Below the pieces are notes generated by a model. That model saw only the letters and a program-made list of their open reading frames with translations. It did no database searches and was not told where the DNA came from. Position numbers and translations under genes: made by a program. From Methylobacterium sp. CB376 (lineage in GTDB: Bacteria > Pseudomonadota > Alphaproteobacteria > Rhizobiales > Beijerinckiaceae), in assembly GCF_029714205.1 (NCBI RefSeq), contig NZ_CP121648.1, forward strand, positions 4,229,001 through 4,293,000: a stretch of DNA of 64,000 bases. The letters run 5' to 3'. Shown in pieces: positions 50,136 to 60,045 of the stretch (position 1 is its first letter; every line of letters begins with the position of its first letter).

Positions 50136-51377
50136 TCAGGCGGCGGGCTGCAGCGCCCCGGCCGCGACCTCCTCGATCAGCCGCAGGTGGCGCGGCAGGC
50201 AGACCCGGGCGAGGTCGTAGCCCTCGGCGCTCCGCCGCGCCGCCGCCCGCATCGCCCGGAAGGCCTCGGGCTCGGCCAGCGCCCGCACCACCGCCTCGGC
50301 GATGGCCGCCGGGGAGAAGAAGTCGACCAGCACGCCGTTCTCGCCGTCGCGGATCACCTCCTCGACCGGGGGCGTGGCCGAGCCGATCACCAGGCAGCCG
50401 GCCGCCATCGCCTCCAGCATCGACCAGGACAGGACGAACGGATAGGTCAGGTAGACGTGGGCGGCCGAGACCTGGAGCAGGTTGAGGTAGGTCCCGTACG
50501 GGATCCGCCCGACGAAATGCACGCGCGACAGGTCGAGATCCGCCCTGACCTCGTCCAGGAAGATGTCCTTCCAGGTCCGGCCGGCGGGGGGCTTGGCGCC
50601 GTAGCTCACGTCGCTGCCGCCCACCAGCACCGCCCGGGCCTGCGGCCGGCGCCGCAGGATCTCGGGCAGGGCCCGCATGAAGCTGTGGTAGCCCCGGTAG
50701 GGTTCGAGGTTGCGGTTGACGAAGGTGACGACCTCGTCGCCCGGGGCGCAGCTGGTGCCGGTGCGGTCGAGGGTGATCCGCGCCCGCGGATCCGGCCGCA
50801 CGAGGTCGGTGTCGATGCCGTCGTGGATCACGCTGAGCCGCGGCCGGAACGGGGCGGGGACCCGGCTCGCCTGCCAAGCCGTCGGCGAGACGAGCCAGTC
50901 CGACGCCTCGAAGGCCAGGTAGGCGGCGGCGTTGCGCACGCGCACGGCGAACAGCCCCTCACCCGCCCGCACGGGGAATTCCGGGTCGAAGCCGACATCG
51001 GCGCCGCGCGCGCCGTAGCTGAACTCGACGAAGCTCAGGAGCCTCGCCTCCGGCCAGACGTCCTTCAGGAACAGGGTCTCGCCCCAGCCCGGATGGCCGC
51101 AGATGACGTCGGGCGCGAAGCCCTCCTCCCTCAGGCGCAGGGCGGCGCGGGCCGCCGCCTCGCCGCGCAGCACCTTGGTCTCGAAATCCTGGGCGAGGCG
51201 GTGGATGCCCGGGGTCGAGCGCCCCTCCACCGCGTAGCGCAGGTGGCGCACCCCCGGCAGCGGCGGCGCCGGGTTGATGCCGAGCGCCACCACCGCGTGC
51301 CCGGGCCGGGCCGCCAGCGCCGGGGCGACGTGGCGGTACTGGCCCGGGAAGTTCTGGTGGACGAAGAGGACGCGCAT
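50136..51377 (-). CDS. Family 4 (GT-B) glycosyltransferase
   Basis: 413 residues. VLFVHQNFPGQYRHVAPALA at the start, CGHPGWGETLFLKDVWPEA, LSVIHDGIDTDLVRPDP, VTFVNRNLEPYRGYHSFMRALPEIL, and LSWSMLEAMAAGCLVIGSATPPVEEVIRDGENG are the GT4 nucleotide-sugar-binding pattern with the E-x7-E motif. It transfers sugars in the cytosol; acceptor unknown. It lies 13 nt after the adaptor gene of the type I secretion pair and likely shares its transcript. Confidence 0.9.
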   Translation of the reverse strand: MRVLFVHQNFPGQYRHVAPALAARPGHAVVALGINPAPPLPGVRHLRYAVEGRSTPGIHRLAQDFETKVLRGEAAARAALRLREEGFAPDVICGHPGWGETLFLKDVWPEARLLSFVEFSYGARGADVGFDPEFPVRAGEGLFAVRVRNAAAYLAFEASDWLVSPTAWQASRVPAPFRPRLSVIHDGIDTDLVRPDPRARITLDRTGTSCAPGDEVVTFVNRNLEPYRGYHSFMRALPEILRRRPQARAVLVGGSDVSYGAKPPAGRTWKDIFLDEVRADLDLSRVHFVGRIPYGTYLNLLQVSAAHVYLTYPFVLSWSMLEAMAAGCLVIGSATPPVEEVIRDGENGVLVDFFSPAAIAEAVVRALAEPEAFRAMRAAARRSAEGYDLARVCLPRHLRLIEEVAAGALQPAA

Positions 51378-51390
51378 CGCCGCGCCGGGC

Positions 51391-52800
51391 TCAGCGCTCG
51401 TGGCCCGCCGTCGCGGTCGTCTCCTTCACGGGCGAGAGCACGTAGTCGATCACCCGCCGCGAGCCCGTGCGGATCTCCGCCGTCACGGTCATGCCGGGGG
51501 TGAGCGGCACGGTCTTGCCGTCCGCCTCGATCGTCGCGCGCGACAGCTCGATCGTGACCGGGAAGACCAGGTTCTGGGTCTTGGGCGTGCCGCTCACCGG
51601 GCTGAGGCCCTGGCCGCGGCTCATCGAGACCGCGTCCGAGGCGCCGCTCGCGTCGCGGTCGTCGACGGCGTCGCGGGAGACCCGCGCCACCTTGCCCTCG
51701 ATGCTGCCGTAGCGGGTGAACGGGAAGGCGTCGATCTTCACGACCGCCTCCTGGCCCGGGATCACGAAGCCGATATCCTTGTTCTGGACCATGGCCTCGA
51801 CCTCGATCGGCCCCTCGCTCGGAACCACCACCAGGAGCGGCTGGCCCGCCGTCACCACTTGGCCGAGCGTCGTCACCGCGAGCTGCTGCACGGTGCCGCT
51901 GATCGGCGCGGTGAGCCGGGTGCGCTCGCGCTTGAGCGCCGCCTTGACCACGTCCTGCCGCAGGGCGTCCCGCTTCTGGGCCGCCTCGGTCACGGATTGG
52001 TGCTGCTTGGCGACGGTCTCGGTCGCGAGCTGCTCGACCCGCCGCTGCAGCGAGACCGCGGCGGCCTGCGCCTCGATCAGCTGGCCGCGGTCGTAGGCGA
52101 GGTCCGCCGCCACCTGCTCGACCTGCTGCACCGCATCGATCACCGCCGCGCGGGTGCCGGCCTGGCGGGCGACCAGGGTCTCGCGCATGTCGGCCCGCTC
52201 CTTGAGCACCGCCTGCAGCCGCTCGCGCGCCGCGATGCTGGTGGCGAAGCGCTTCTGCGTCGCGTCCTTCTCGGCGATCTGGGCGAGCAGCGCGTCGCGG
52301 GAGGCGACGTACTGCCCGATCTCGGCCAGCATGGCGGCCCGCTCCCGCGCCTGCACGGCGGGCGGGATGCTGGCGGGGAACGCGACCGGGCTCGTCGCCG
52401 GCTGGTTGGTCTCGACCGCCGCGACCGTGGCCTGGCGCCGGATGATCTGCGCCTCCAGCGAGGCGAGGTCGCCGCGCCGCGCCGCGAGGTCGGCCTCCGC
52501 CTCGGTCGGGTCGAGCTCGATCAGGAGGTCGCCCTCCTTGACCCGGGCGCCGTTCTCGACGTGAACCGCCAGCACCTTGCCGGTCTCGAAGGGCTGCACG
52601 ACCTTGGAGCGCCCGCTCGGCTGGATGCGCCCGCTCGCCACCGCGTGGATGTCGAGATGGGCGAGGAAGCTCCACAGGAGCGCCGCCGCGAACATCAGGC
52701 AGATCGTCCAGGTGAACAACGTCGCCTGCGGGGAGGGCGGCGTGTCCAGGATCTCCAGGTGGGCGGGGAGAAATTCCTGGTTCTCGCGGTTGACCGCCAT
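51391..52800 (-). CDS. Type I secretion periplasmic adaptor (HlyD family)
   Basis: 469 residues from the ATG at 52800. A membrane segment (ATLFTWTICLMFAAALLWSFLA) is followed by the barrel-sandwich domain (VVQPFETGKVLAVHVENGARV), a long coiled coil (about 120-300) and TAPISGTVQQLAVTTLGQVV, TPGMTVTAEIRTGSRRVIDYVLSP. It links the inner-membrane ATPase to an outer-membrane channel. The real start is probably the GTG at 52934, in a GTGA overlap with the ATPase stop. That frame (TANPEPRPEGQAAPSPAPAA) reaches the G run 52827-52831, where one added base joins it to RRLTERVRAMAVNREN. Confidence 0.9.
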   Translation of the reverse strand: MAVNRENQEFLPAHLEILDTPPSPQATLFTWTICLMFAAALLWSFLAHLDIHAVASGRIQPSGRSKVVQPFETGKVLAVHVENGARVKEGDLLIELDPTEAEADLAARRGDLASLEAQIIRRQATVAAVETNQPATSPVAFPASIPPAVQARERAAMLAEIGQYVASRDALLAQIAEKDATQKRFATSIAARERLQAVLKERADMRETLVARQAGTRAAVIDAVQQVEQVAADLAYDRGQLIEAQAAAVSLQRRVEQLATETVAKQHQSVTEAAQKRDALRQDVVKAALKRERTRLTAPISGTVQQLAVTTLGQVVTAGQPLLVVVPSEGPIEVEAMVQNKDIGFVIPGQEAVVKIDAFPFTRYGSIEGKVARVSRDAVDDRDASGASDAVSMSRGQGLSPVSGTPKTQNLVFPVTIELSRATIEADGKTVPLTPGMTVTAEIRTGSRRVIDYVLSPVKETTATAGHER

Positions 52801-52930
52801 CGCCCGCACCCGCTCGGTGAGGCGGCGGGGGAGAGCGAGCGGGCGGTGGGCAGGGCCGGCAGCCGGTTGCGCGCGGCCGGGGCCGGGGAGGGGGCGGCCT
52901 GCCCCTCGGGGCGGGGTTCGGGGTTCGCGG

Positions 52931-55156
52931 TCACGCGGCGGCTCCCTGCTCGGCGGATCCGTGGTCGGACTGCATGCGCCACAGCCGGCCGTAGAGCGAG
53001 GTGGGACGCTCCACGAGGTCGCGGTGGGTGCCGTCCTCGACGATCCGCCCGTCCTGCAGCGCGATGATGCGGTCGCAGCCGCGCACCGCCGCGAGGCGGT
53101 GGGCGATGATCACGACGGTGCGTCCGCGCACGATGTGCCGCATGTTCTCCTGGATGATGCGCTCGCTCTCGTAGTCGAGGGCCGAGGTCGCCTCGTCGAG
53201 GATCAGGATGCGGGGATTGGTGGCGAGCGCCCGCGCGATGGCCAGCCGCTGGCGCTGGCCGCCCGAGAGGTTGGCGCCGCGCTCCTCGATCGGGGTGTCG
53301 TAGCCGAGCGGCAGGCGGTTGATGAACTCGTCGGCGCCCGCGAGGCGCGCCACCTGGATCACCTGCGCGCGCGACAGGCCCGGATTGGCCAGCGCGATGT
53401 TCTCGAACACCGTCTTGTTGAACAGCAGGTTCTCCTGCAGCACGACGCCGATCTGGCGGCGCAGCCAGGCGGGGTCGACCTGCGCGATGTCGATGCCGTC
53501 GATCAGCACCTGGCCCTTCTCCGGCACGTAGAGGCGCTGGAGGAGCTTGGTGAAGGTCGACTTGCCCGAGCCCGAGGGCCCGACGATGCCGAGCACCTGC
53601 CCGGCCGGGATCTCGATCGAGACGTCGCGCAGCACCTCGGGCGTGCCCGGCTGGTAGCGGAACACCACGTTGCGCACCGTGATCTGGCCCTTGGCGGGGG
53701 GCAGGTGCGCCTGGCCCATCGAGCGGGTCTCGGGCGGGCAGTTGAGCACGTCGCCGAGCCGGTCGATCGACACCTTCACTTGCTGGAAATCCTGCCAGAG
53801 CTGCGACAGGCGCAGGATCGGGGCCGTGACCTGCCCCATGATCATGTTGAAGGCGATCAGCGAGCCGACCGTGAGGTCGCCGTTCATCACCGCGTAGGCG
53901 CCGAAGAAGAGCACGAGCGCGGTCGTCACCTTGTTGATGTACTGGATCGCGTTCTGGCCGATGCTGGCTACGACGCCCGCCACGAAGGAGGTCTTGACGT
54001 AGGCGGCGAGGCGCTCCTCCCACTGCGTGCGCAGAGTCGGCTCGACGGCCAGCGCCTTGACCGTGTGGATGCCGACCACCGACTCGATCAGGAACTGGCT
54101 CGACAGGGCCGAGCGGTTGAAGCGCTCGAGGGTCTGCTCGCGCAGGATCGGCCGCAGCACGACCGCCACCAGCACGTAGCAGGGGATCGACAGGGTCACG
54201 ATCAGCGCCAGCAGCGGCGAGTAGAAGTACAGGATAACGATGAACAGCAGCGTGAACGGGATGTCGATCGCCGAGGTGAGGGCCTGCCCGGTGAGGAAGC
54301 TGCGGATCGTCTCCAGTTCGCGCACGCGCGCGACGGTCTGGCCGGCCGGCCGGGTCTCGAAATAGCCGAGCGGCAGGCGCATCAGGTGCTCGAACAGGCG
54401 GGCGCCGAGTTCGACGTCGATCCGGCTCGTCGTGTGCGTCAGGATGTAGCTGCGCAGGTATTGCAGGACCACGTGGAACAGGCCGAGCACCACGAGGCCG
54501 ACCGCGACCAGGGTCAGCGTCGAGTAGCCGCGATGCGTGAGGACCTTGTCGATCGTGATCTGGAAGAAGATCGGCGTGATGAGGGCGCAGACCTGGATGA
54601 AGAAGGAGGCGACCAGGACGGTCAGCAGCGGCTGGCGGTAGCGCCAGATCGACGGCACGAACCAGCTGAGGCCGAAATCGTGGATGACCTTCTGCAGGCT
54701 GGCCCGGCGCGCGATCAGGATGATCGACCCGGTCCAGCGGGCGACGACGGCGTCGGCCGGCACGTGCTCGGCGGTGCGGGCCGCCGCGTCGATGATCCGG
54801 TACTTGCCGTCGTCGAGGCGCCGCCCGAGCAGGACGAAGCGCCCGCCCTCCATCTCCAGGATGGCGGGCAGCGGGATCGATTCGAGGCGCTCGGGCTTCT
54901 GCTTCTCGAGCAGGCGGGCCTTGAGCTTGAGCTGGCGGGCGCCGCGCACGAGGTCGACGGCGCGGGCGGGCTGCACGCCGAGGCCGAGCTCGTGGCGCAC
55001 CTGCGCGGGCTCGCAGGCGACCTGGTGGAACGAGGCCACGAGCGCCAGGGCGGCGAGGCCGGAATCGATGACGGGAGCCGGCGGCGGCGCGTGCGCGGCC
55101 TTCGGTGGTTCATCCGGGGAGGGGCGCCCCGCCGGTGACACGACCTGTCCTTCCAT
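52931..55156 (-). CDS. Type I secretion ABC transporter/ATPase (HlyB-like)
   Basis: 741 residues. The N-terminal C39-like domain (residues 28-150) has DSGLAALALVASFHQVACEP: the peptidase cysteine is replaced by serine, so it is a non-cleaving CLD, as in HlyB of RTX exporters. Six membrane segments (170-440) follow. The ATPase has IVGPSGSGKSTFTKLL (Walker A), NLSGGQRQRLAIARAL (signature), ILILDEATSALD (Walker B) and IIAHRLAAVR (H-loop). The secreted protein is not in the window. Heads an operon with the adaptor and a GT4 gene. Confidence 0.9.
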   Translation of the reverse strand: MEGQVVSPAGRPSPDEPPKAAHAPPPAPVIDSGLAALALVASFHQVACEPAQVRHELGLGVQPARAVDLVRGARQLKLKARLLEKQKPERLESIPLPAILEMEGGRFVLLGRRLDDGKYRIIDAAARTAEHVPADAVVARWTGSIILIARRASLQKVIHDFGLSWFVPSIWRYRQPLLTVLVASFFIQVCALITPIFFQITIDKVLTHRGYSTLTLVAVGLVVLGLFHVVLQYLRSYILTHTTSRIDVELGARLFEHLMRLPLGYFETRPAGQTVARVRELETIRSFLTGQALTSAIDIPFTLLFIVILYFYSPLLALIVTLSIPCYVLVAVVLRPILREQTLERFNRSALSSQFLIESVVGIHTVKALAVEPTLRTQWEERLAAYVKTSFVAGVVASIGQNAIQYINKVTTALVLFFGAYAVMNGDLTVGSLIAFNMIMGQVTAPILRLSQLWQDFQQVKVSIDRLGDVLNCPPETRSMGQAHLPPAKGQITVRNVVFRYQPGTPEVLRDVSIEIPAGQVLGIVGPSGSGKSTFTKLLQRLYVPEKGQVLIDGIDIAQVDPAWLRRQIGVVLQENLLFNKTVFENIALANPGLSRAQVIQVARLAGADEFINRLPLGYDTPIEERGANLSGGQRQRLAIARALATNPRILILDEATSALDYESERIIQENMRHIVRGRTVVIIAHRLAAVRGCDRIIALQDGRIVEDGTHRDLVERPTSLYGRLWRMQSDHGSAEQGAAA

Positions 55157-55301
55157 GCCCGTTCCCTTCGTCTCCGCTCACGTTGCCGGCGCGCCGAAGC
55201 GGATACCAACGATATTCGACCGCGTGATGAATGTCGCGCCGCAGAGCAACGAGGATGCTGCCGGTGGGCGCGTGATGGCCATTGGCGATGAAGTTGGCTG
55301 A

Positions 55302-56642
<1,341 letters not shown>

Positions 56643-56842
56643 GGGCGGGCCGGGATGGGCCGAGACCCGGCCCTCCCGCCCAGCCCCGTGTCCGGCGGCG
56701 CCCCGCCGGCCTTTGCCGCTTGCATCGGCGCTCCGAGCCGTGCTATCGCCCGCGGCGTCGGCAGGAACCGCGCTCGGCGCGATGCCAAGTCCCTCCGGGA
56801 CGGGCCCGACCGGCAGGCGGCGCTGAGCGATCGGCCGCTTGC

Positions 56843-56916
56843 TGGGGGATAGTTTAACGGTAGAACAGCGGACTCTGACTCCGTTAGTCGTGGTTCGAAT
56901 CCACGTCCCCCAGCCA
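56843..56916 (+). tRNA. tRNA-Gln(CTG)
   Basis: 74 nt with CCA. Acceptor TGGGGGA/TCCCCCA, anticodon stem CGGA/TCCG with CTG in the loop, T-arm CGTGG-TTCGAAT-CCACG. Followed by scar sequence resembling that after the tRNA-Lys fragment. Confidence 0.95.
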
Positions 56917-57070
56917 TTGAAATCACCCGTCAGGTCAAGGGCTTGGCGGGTTTTTTGTCGCGCGAGCCTGGCGACAATGTGTTTCGACTGGCTGCAACAC
57001 GACCCCTAGATTTACAATGGGTTACAGCAGTACGTCGGCTGCTCCGTGCAACACGGATGGAACACGAAAC
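56917..57070 (+). repeat. Integrative-element scar module, copy A (after tRNA-Gln)
   Basis: GGCTTGGCGGGTTTTTTGT follows tRNA-Gln by about 25 bases, as a terminator-like run. Then CTGCAACACGACCCCTAGAT, TTTACAATGGGTTACA, and TGCAACACGGATGGAACACG. The same order and sequence stand at 57540-57680, after the tRNA-Lys fragment. Several TGCAACACG copies are of the size of integrase arm-type binding sites. Confidence 0.6.
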
Positions 57071-57480
57071 CGCGCTCCCACAAGAGACAGGGATGGTGGT
57101 TCATGCCCTCGTGAGCCGGGCGATGCCCGACGTAACCCACGGCAGGGCAGGGGGTGCATCCGAGACGTGTTTCATCCCCTTGGGAACGCTCCTGCAGGCA
57201 GCGAGCCCCGCGCGGCCTCGGGCTTTGGCATCAGCGTCCGGGATCCATTCGGGCAAGGACAGAGGCCTAGCTGTGCCCCGCTTCCTCGATCGCAGCCCCC
57301 TCAGGTGTGAAGCTACTGCTCTGTCTTGGCATTGCCACGTGCTGAATGAGGCGCCAGGATTCGTGACCAACACGGCCGGGGGCACAGCGCATCTGTATCC
57401 TCGATGAGCGAAGGGAACCGCTCATGACTGGCTCGAAAAGCACGTCGACCTCAGAACACAAGCTTGCGCAGACCAACAAA
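57071..57480. other. Gap between the two scar modules
   Basis: No gene I can support. Between the two scar modules it holds only the left-hand side of the tRNA-Lys junction. Confidence 0.4.
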
Positions 57481-57525
57481 CTTTTAATCTGTAGGTCCTG
57501 GGTTCGAGTCCCAGCGCGCTCACCA
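57481..57525 (+). other. 3' half of a tRNA-Lys gene (attachment-site scar)
   Basis: Starts CTTTTAATCTG (anticodon loop, anticodon TTT), then AGGTC, the T-arm CTGGG-TTCGAGT-CCCAG and CGCGCTCACCA. The 5' half is absent: upstream bases do not form acceptor or D-arm. A break in the anticodon loop is where tyrosine recombinases often cross over, so this is probably an att site left by an integrative element. Confidence 0.75.
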
Positions 57526-57690
57526 CAGATTTTGCCTGCTCGGTCAATGACTTGGCGGGCTTTTTCATGACCCTCCCTTGCCCTTTCCGTGTTGCAACGG
57601 CGTGCAACACGACTCCTGAATTTACAATGGGTTACAACCGAGCGTCGGCGGCTCCATGCAACACGGATGCAACACGAATCCAGTCCGCTT
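57526..57690 (+). repeat. Integrative-element scar module, copy B (after the tRNA-Lys fragment)
   Basis: GACTTGGCGGGCTTTTTC, then GTTGCAAC, GTGCAACACGACTCCTGAAT, TTTACAATGGGTTACAAC, and CATGCAACACGGATGCAACA. Parallel to 56917-57070. The stretch 57691-57907 holds nothing recognised. Confidence 0.6.
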
Positions 57691-57907
57691 GGCGCTCTTC
57701 AGACGGGCCCAAGGGTCGCATTCCGTGAGCCAGCTGCCGTACATGCTGAGCCCCGCGCTGATGCTCTCTTGAGGCCCTTGGCAAGGCCGAGTAGGGGAGG
57801 GCGAGCGGCTACCCCAGCTGGTCACTGAGGCTGGCCGGTACAGCCAGAGAGGACCGGCTCAGGGGATCAACCTGTACCTCAGCCATTCTCGATACGGCGC
57901 ATCGCCT

Positions 57908-58474
57908 TCAGAGCACGGCCTCGATCAGCCCGAGCGATCTCGCCTCTTCGGCCTCAATGTACCAGTTCGACGGAGCCTGCTGCAGGAGCTCTTCCATCGT
58001 GACCTGGGAGCCGCGAATCAGGTTTTCAAAGCCCTCGTTCTGGATCGCGATCGAGGCTTCGATCTCGTGCAGCGTCGCCTTCACAGTCGCGATGCAGGTG
58101 GTCAGCGGTCCATTGATCGTGAGCTCCTTCGCGAGCTTGCGCTCGTGGATCATCAGCCGCGTGCCGCGGGTCAGGTAGCGGTTGGCGCGAACAAAGAAGC
58201 TCATGAAGGTCGTACCGGCCGAGTAGATCGCTGCCTTGCCAAGAAAGACGAAGCGCCGGTCCGGGCTCATCTCGCTGTGGTAGCGGATGTCCTCGCCCAT
58301 CATGCGTGCGACCTCGGGGTCGCCTCCGAGCGTCGACAGCTCGACCACGACGAGGTTCTGCGAGGCCTGCTCGAACTGACGGCGGAAGTCCCGGTACATG
58401 TCATAGTCGACCGGCCCCGAGAGCAGGACGGCAGGGGGCTCGAACGCGGGTGGCGGCAGCGGCGAGGTGTCCAT
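57908..58474 (-). CDS. Orphan ClpP-like serine protease
   Basis: 188 residues. PAVLLSGPVDYDMYRDF, VVVELSTLGGDPEVARMM (the ClpP N-S-P-G-G-region equivalent), GKAAIYSAGTTFMSFF (Ser) and TRGTRLMIHERKLAKEL (His) keep the ClpP/crotonase fold and two catalytic residues; the Asp is less clear. The C-terminal EEARSLGLIEAVL matches the end of ClpP. There is no Clp ATPase or trigger factor near, and it lies among integration scars, so a phage- or element-derived protease is likely. The start may be at MDTSPLPPPAF; no strong ribosome site checked. Confidence 0.75.
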   Translation of the reverse strand: MDTSPLPPPAFEPPAVLLSGPVDYDMYRDFRRQFEQASQNLVVVELSTLGGDPEVARMMGEDIRYHSEMSPDRRFVFLGKAAIYSAGTTFMSFFVRANRYLTRGTRLMIHERKLAKELTINGPLTTCIATVKATLHEIEASIAIQNEGFENLIRGSQVTMEELLQQAPSNWYIEAEEARSLGLIEAVL

Positions 58475-58779
58475 GAGGGCTCCTGATGGGATCGGCTCCG
58501 GCGCCGGATGAGCGCCTTCCTCTGAACTGGGCGGCTACGACCCCGGTTGCACCGCAGCATGCAACAGTGAGGCTGCGAACGGCGAGTTCGAGATCCGAGG
58601 CGCAGGAGGTACAAGGTGCCGTCTTGGGCCGTCCCCGGCAGGAACGAGGAGCCCTAGCCGATGCCGTGCTGCCGCCGGGCAGGTGGGGTGCTGACAGCCC
58701 CGCCTTCGCCCGTGCGATAGTACTCTGAGGCGGCTAGATCGCGCATAATGGCACCTGCCGACCGTCAGCCGAATGCCCG
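58475..58779. other. Gap without a clear gene
   Basis: A further GCATGCAACAGTG (near 58548) recalls the arm-type repeats of the scar modules. No gene recognised. Confidence 0.35.
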
Positions 58780-58970
58780 ATGGCCGCCAAGCGCCCTGAT
58801 GCCGATCCGCGCGAGACGCTCGCGGAGGTGAATCGGATAAGCGATGAAGGCGTCGGGCAGCGCGAGGCGCAGGTCCGGCTCGTCACCGACCTGCATGCGC
58901 GAGGCCTCGATGCGTCCGAGGAGCAGGAGCGTCTGTACCGCCCGCCGATTGTGAGACACCGGTTTGAACC
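58780..58970 (+). pseudogene. Small helical protein, cut off by an IS3 transposase
   Basis: MAAKRPDADPRETLAEVNRI, then VGQREAQVRLVTDLHARGLD and ASEEQERLYRPPIV looks like a real helical protein of about 65 residues. The frame then runs into the end of the IS3 transposase. Short helical proteins of this build are common in Methylobacterium (general knowledge). No ribosome site seen. Confidence 0.35.
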
Positions 58971-59730
58971 CTATGCGGCGAGAGCCGCAGGTGGAAGCTG
59001 CGCGGCCCGAATAGCGGCCGGTGGGCGGAAGCCGTGCCGCTCGATCAGCCACGTCGTATTGTAGATCTCCCGGAACACCAGCAGCGCGCGGCGCAGATCC
59101 TCGACGGTGTCGAAGCGCTCCACCCAGAGCAGGTTCTCCTTGAGCGTGCGGATGAACCGCTCAGCGTAGCCGTTCCCCTCCGGCGCCCGCACGAAGGCGG
59201 GCGAACTCGCGATGCCCAGGAACGCCAATTCTGACTGGAAATCATCCGATAGGTACGGGCTGCCGTGGTCGTGCCGGACACTCAAGCCGCTGGCGATCCG
59301 CGCGCTGAAGCCACCGAAGCGCTGCCGCACGCCATGACGGATCGGCTCCAGCGCCTCGAAGCGCGTGGCCCGTCGCGCCGCATGGATGCCGACACACGCG
59401 GCCGAGCAGGGGTCGACGGCCACCAACACCGCGACCTGCCCCTCGCCGGTCCACGGGGTGGTCAGGTCGGTCCCCCACATCGTGTCCACCGCCTCCGGGA
59501 GGATGGTGCCATCGTGGGTGCGCGGACCGCGCGGCGCGCCGACGCGAGACGGGGCGAGCAGATCATGGTCGCGCATCAGGCGCAGCACGCGGCGCTTGGA
59601 GGTGCGCACGCCCGTGTGGCGCAGGCGCGCCCAGACCTTGCGGTGACCCTCGCCGTGGAAGGGGCTGCCGGTGAGGGTGGCGCGGATCTCCTCGAGCAGC
59701 GCGGCATCCGGCATCGGCCGGGCTGGTTCG
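58971..59730 (-). pseudogene. IS3-family transposase (orfB), 5' end lost
   Basis: About 250 residues of the integrase-type core: EEIRATLTGSPFHGEGHRKV, VDTMWGTDLTTPWTGEGQVAV (D), VRHDHGSPYLSDDFQSEL (D) and SSPAFVRAPEGNGYAERFIRTLKE (E). All three DDE residues are kept, but the N-terminal part and orfA are missing. The 5' boundary falls at about 59720, where a piece of another IS3 transposase on the opposite strand begins. A frame of 261 codons starts at 59756 by chance across that junction. Confidence 0.8.
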
Positions 59731-59834
59731 AGAACTACAACACCGTCCACCCGCACTCCGGTTTGCGCATGCTCTCACCCCGGGAGTTCCTCCGCCAGAG
59801 TGCCGAGGCCCGGCCCGCTCCCTCGATCTGCTAA
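59724..59834 (+). mobile_element. Tail fragment of another IS3-family transposase
   Basis: GWFENYNTVHPHSGLRMLSP, then REFLRQSAEARP to the stop at 59834 is the C-terminus of an IS3 orfB (NxxHPHSxLxxxSPxEF). Only about 35 codons remain, head to head with the other truncated transposase. Confidence 0.75.
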
Positions 59835-60004
59835 CCCAGGGCGCTCACGATGCCCGATATCCGCACGATCGGCGACACGGATGGTGCAGCGTTGCCGTAG
59901 ACGGCATCGAGAATGGCGTCGGCCGGCTTGGTCCAGATGCGCTCATCAAGCTTAAACCCGAGAAGCGGTTTTGAAGCGACATCCGCAACTGTCATGTTAG
60001 CCAT
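59831..60004 (-). CDS. Small hypothetical protein next to the IS3 junction
   Basis: 57 residues: MANMTVADVASKPLLGFKLD, then IWTKPADAILDAVYGNAAPS. The frame is open further upstream. Its 3' end overlaps the IS3 fragment by four bases, so it may be the start of a longer gene cut by the IS. No family recognised. Confidence 0.4.
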   Translation of the reverse strand: MANMTVADVASKPLLGFKLDERIWTKPADAILDAVYGNAAPSVSPIVRISGIVSALG

Positions 60005-60045
60005 GATTGTCTCTCTCACCCACTCGCGCCAAGGCCGGGGTGGCA

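Noticed and set aside
52931..55156. The ABC exporter as the processing enzyme for the two double-glycine peptides
   Set aside because: Its C39-like domain has Ser where the peptidase needs Cys (DSGLAAL), so it should not cleave GG leaders.
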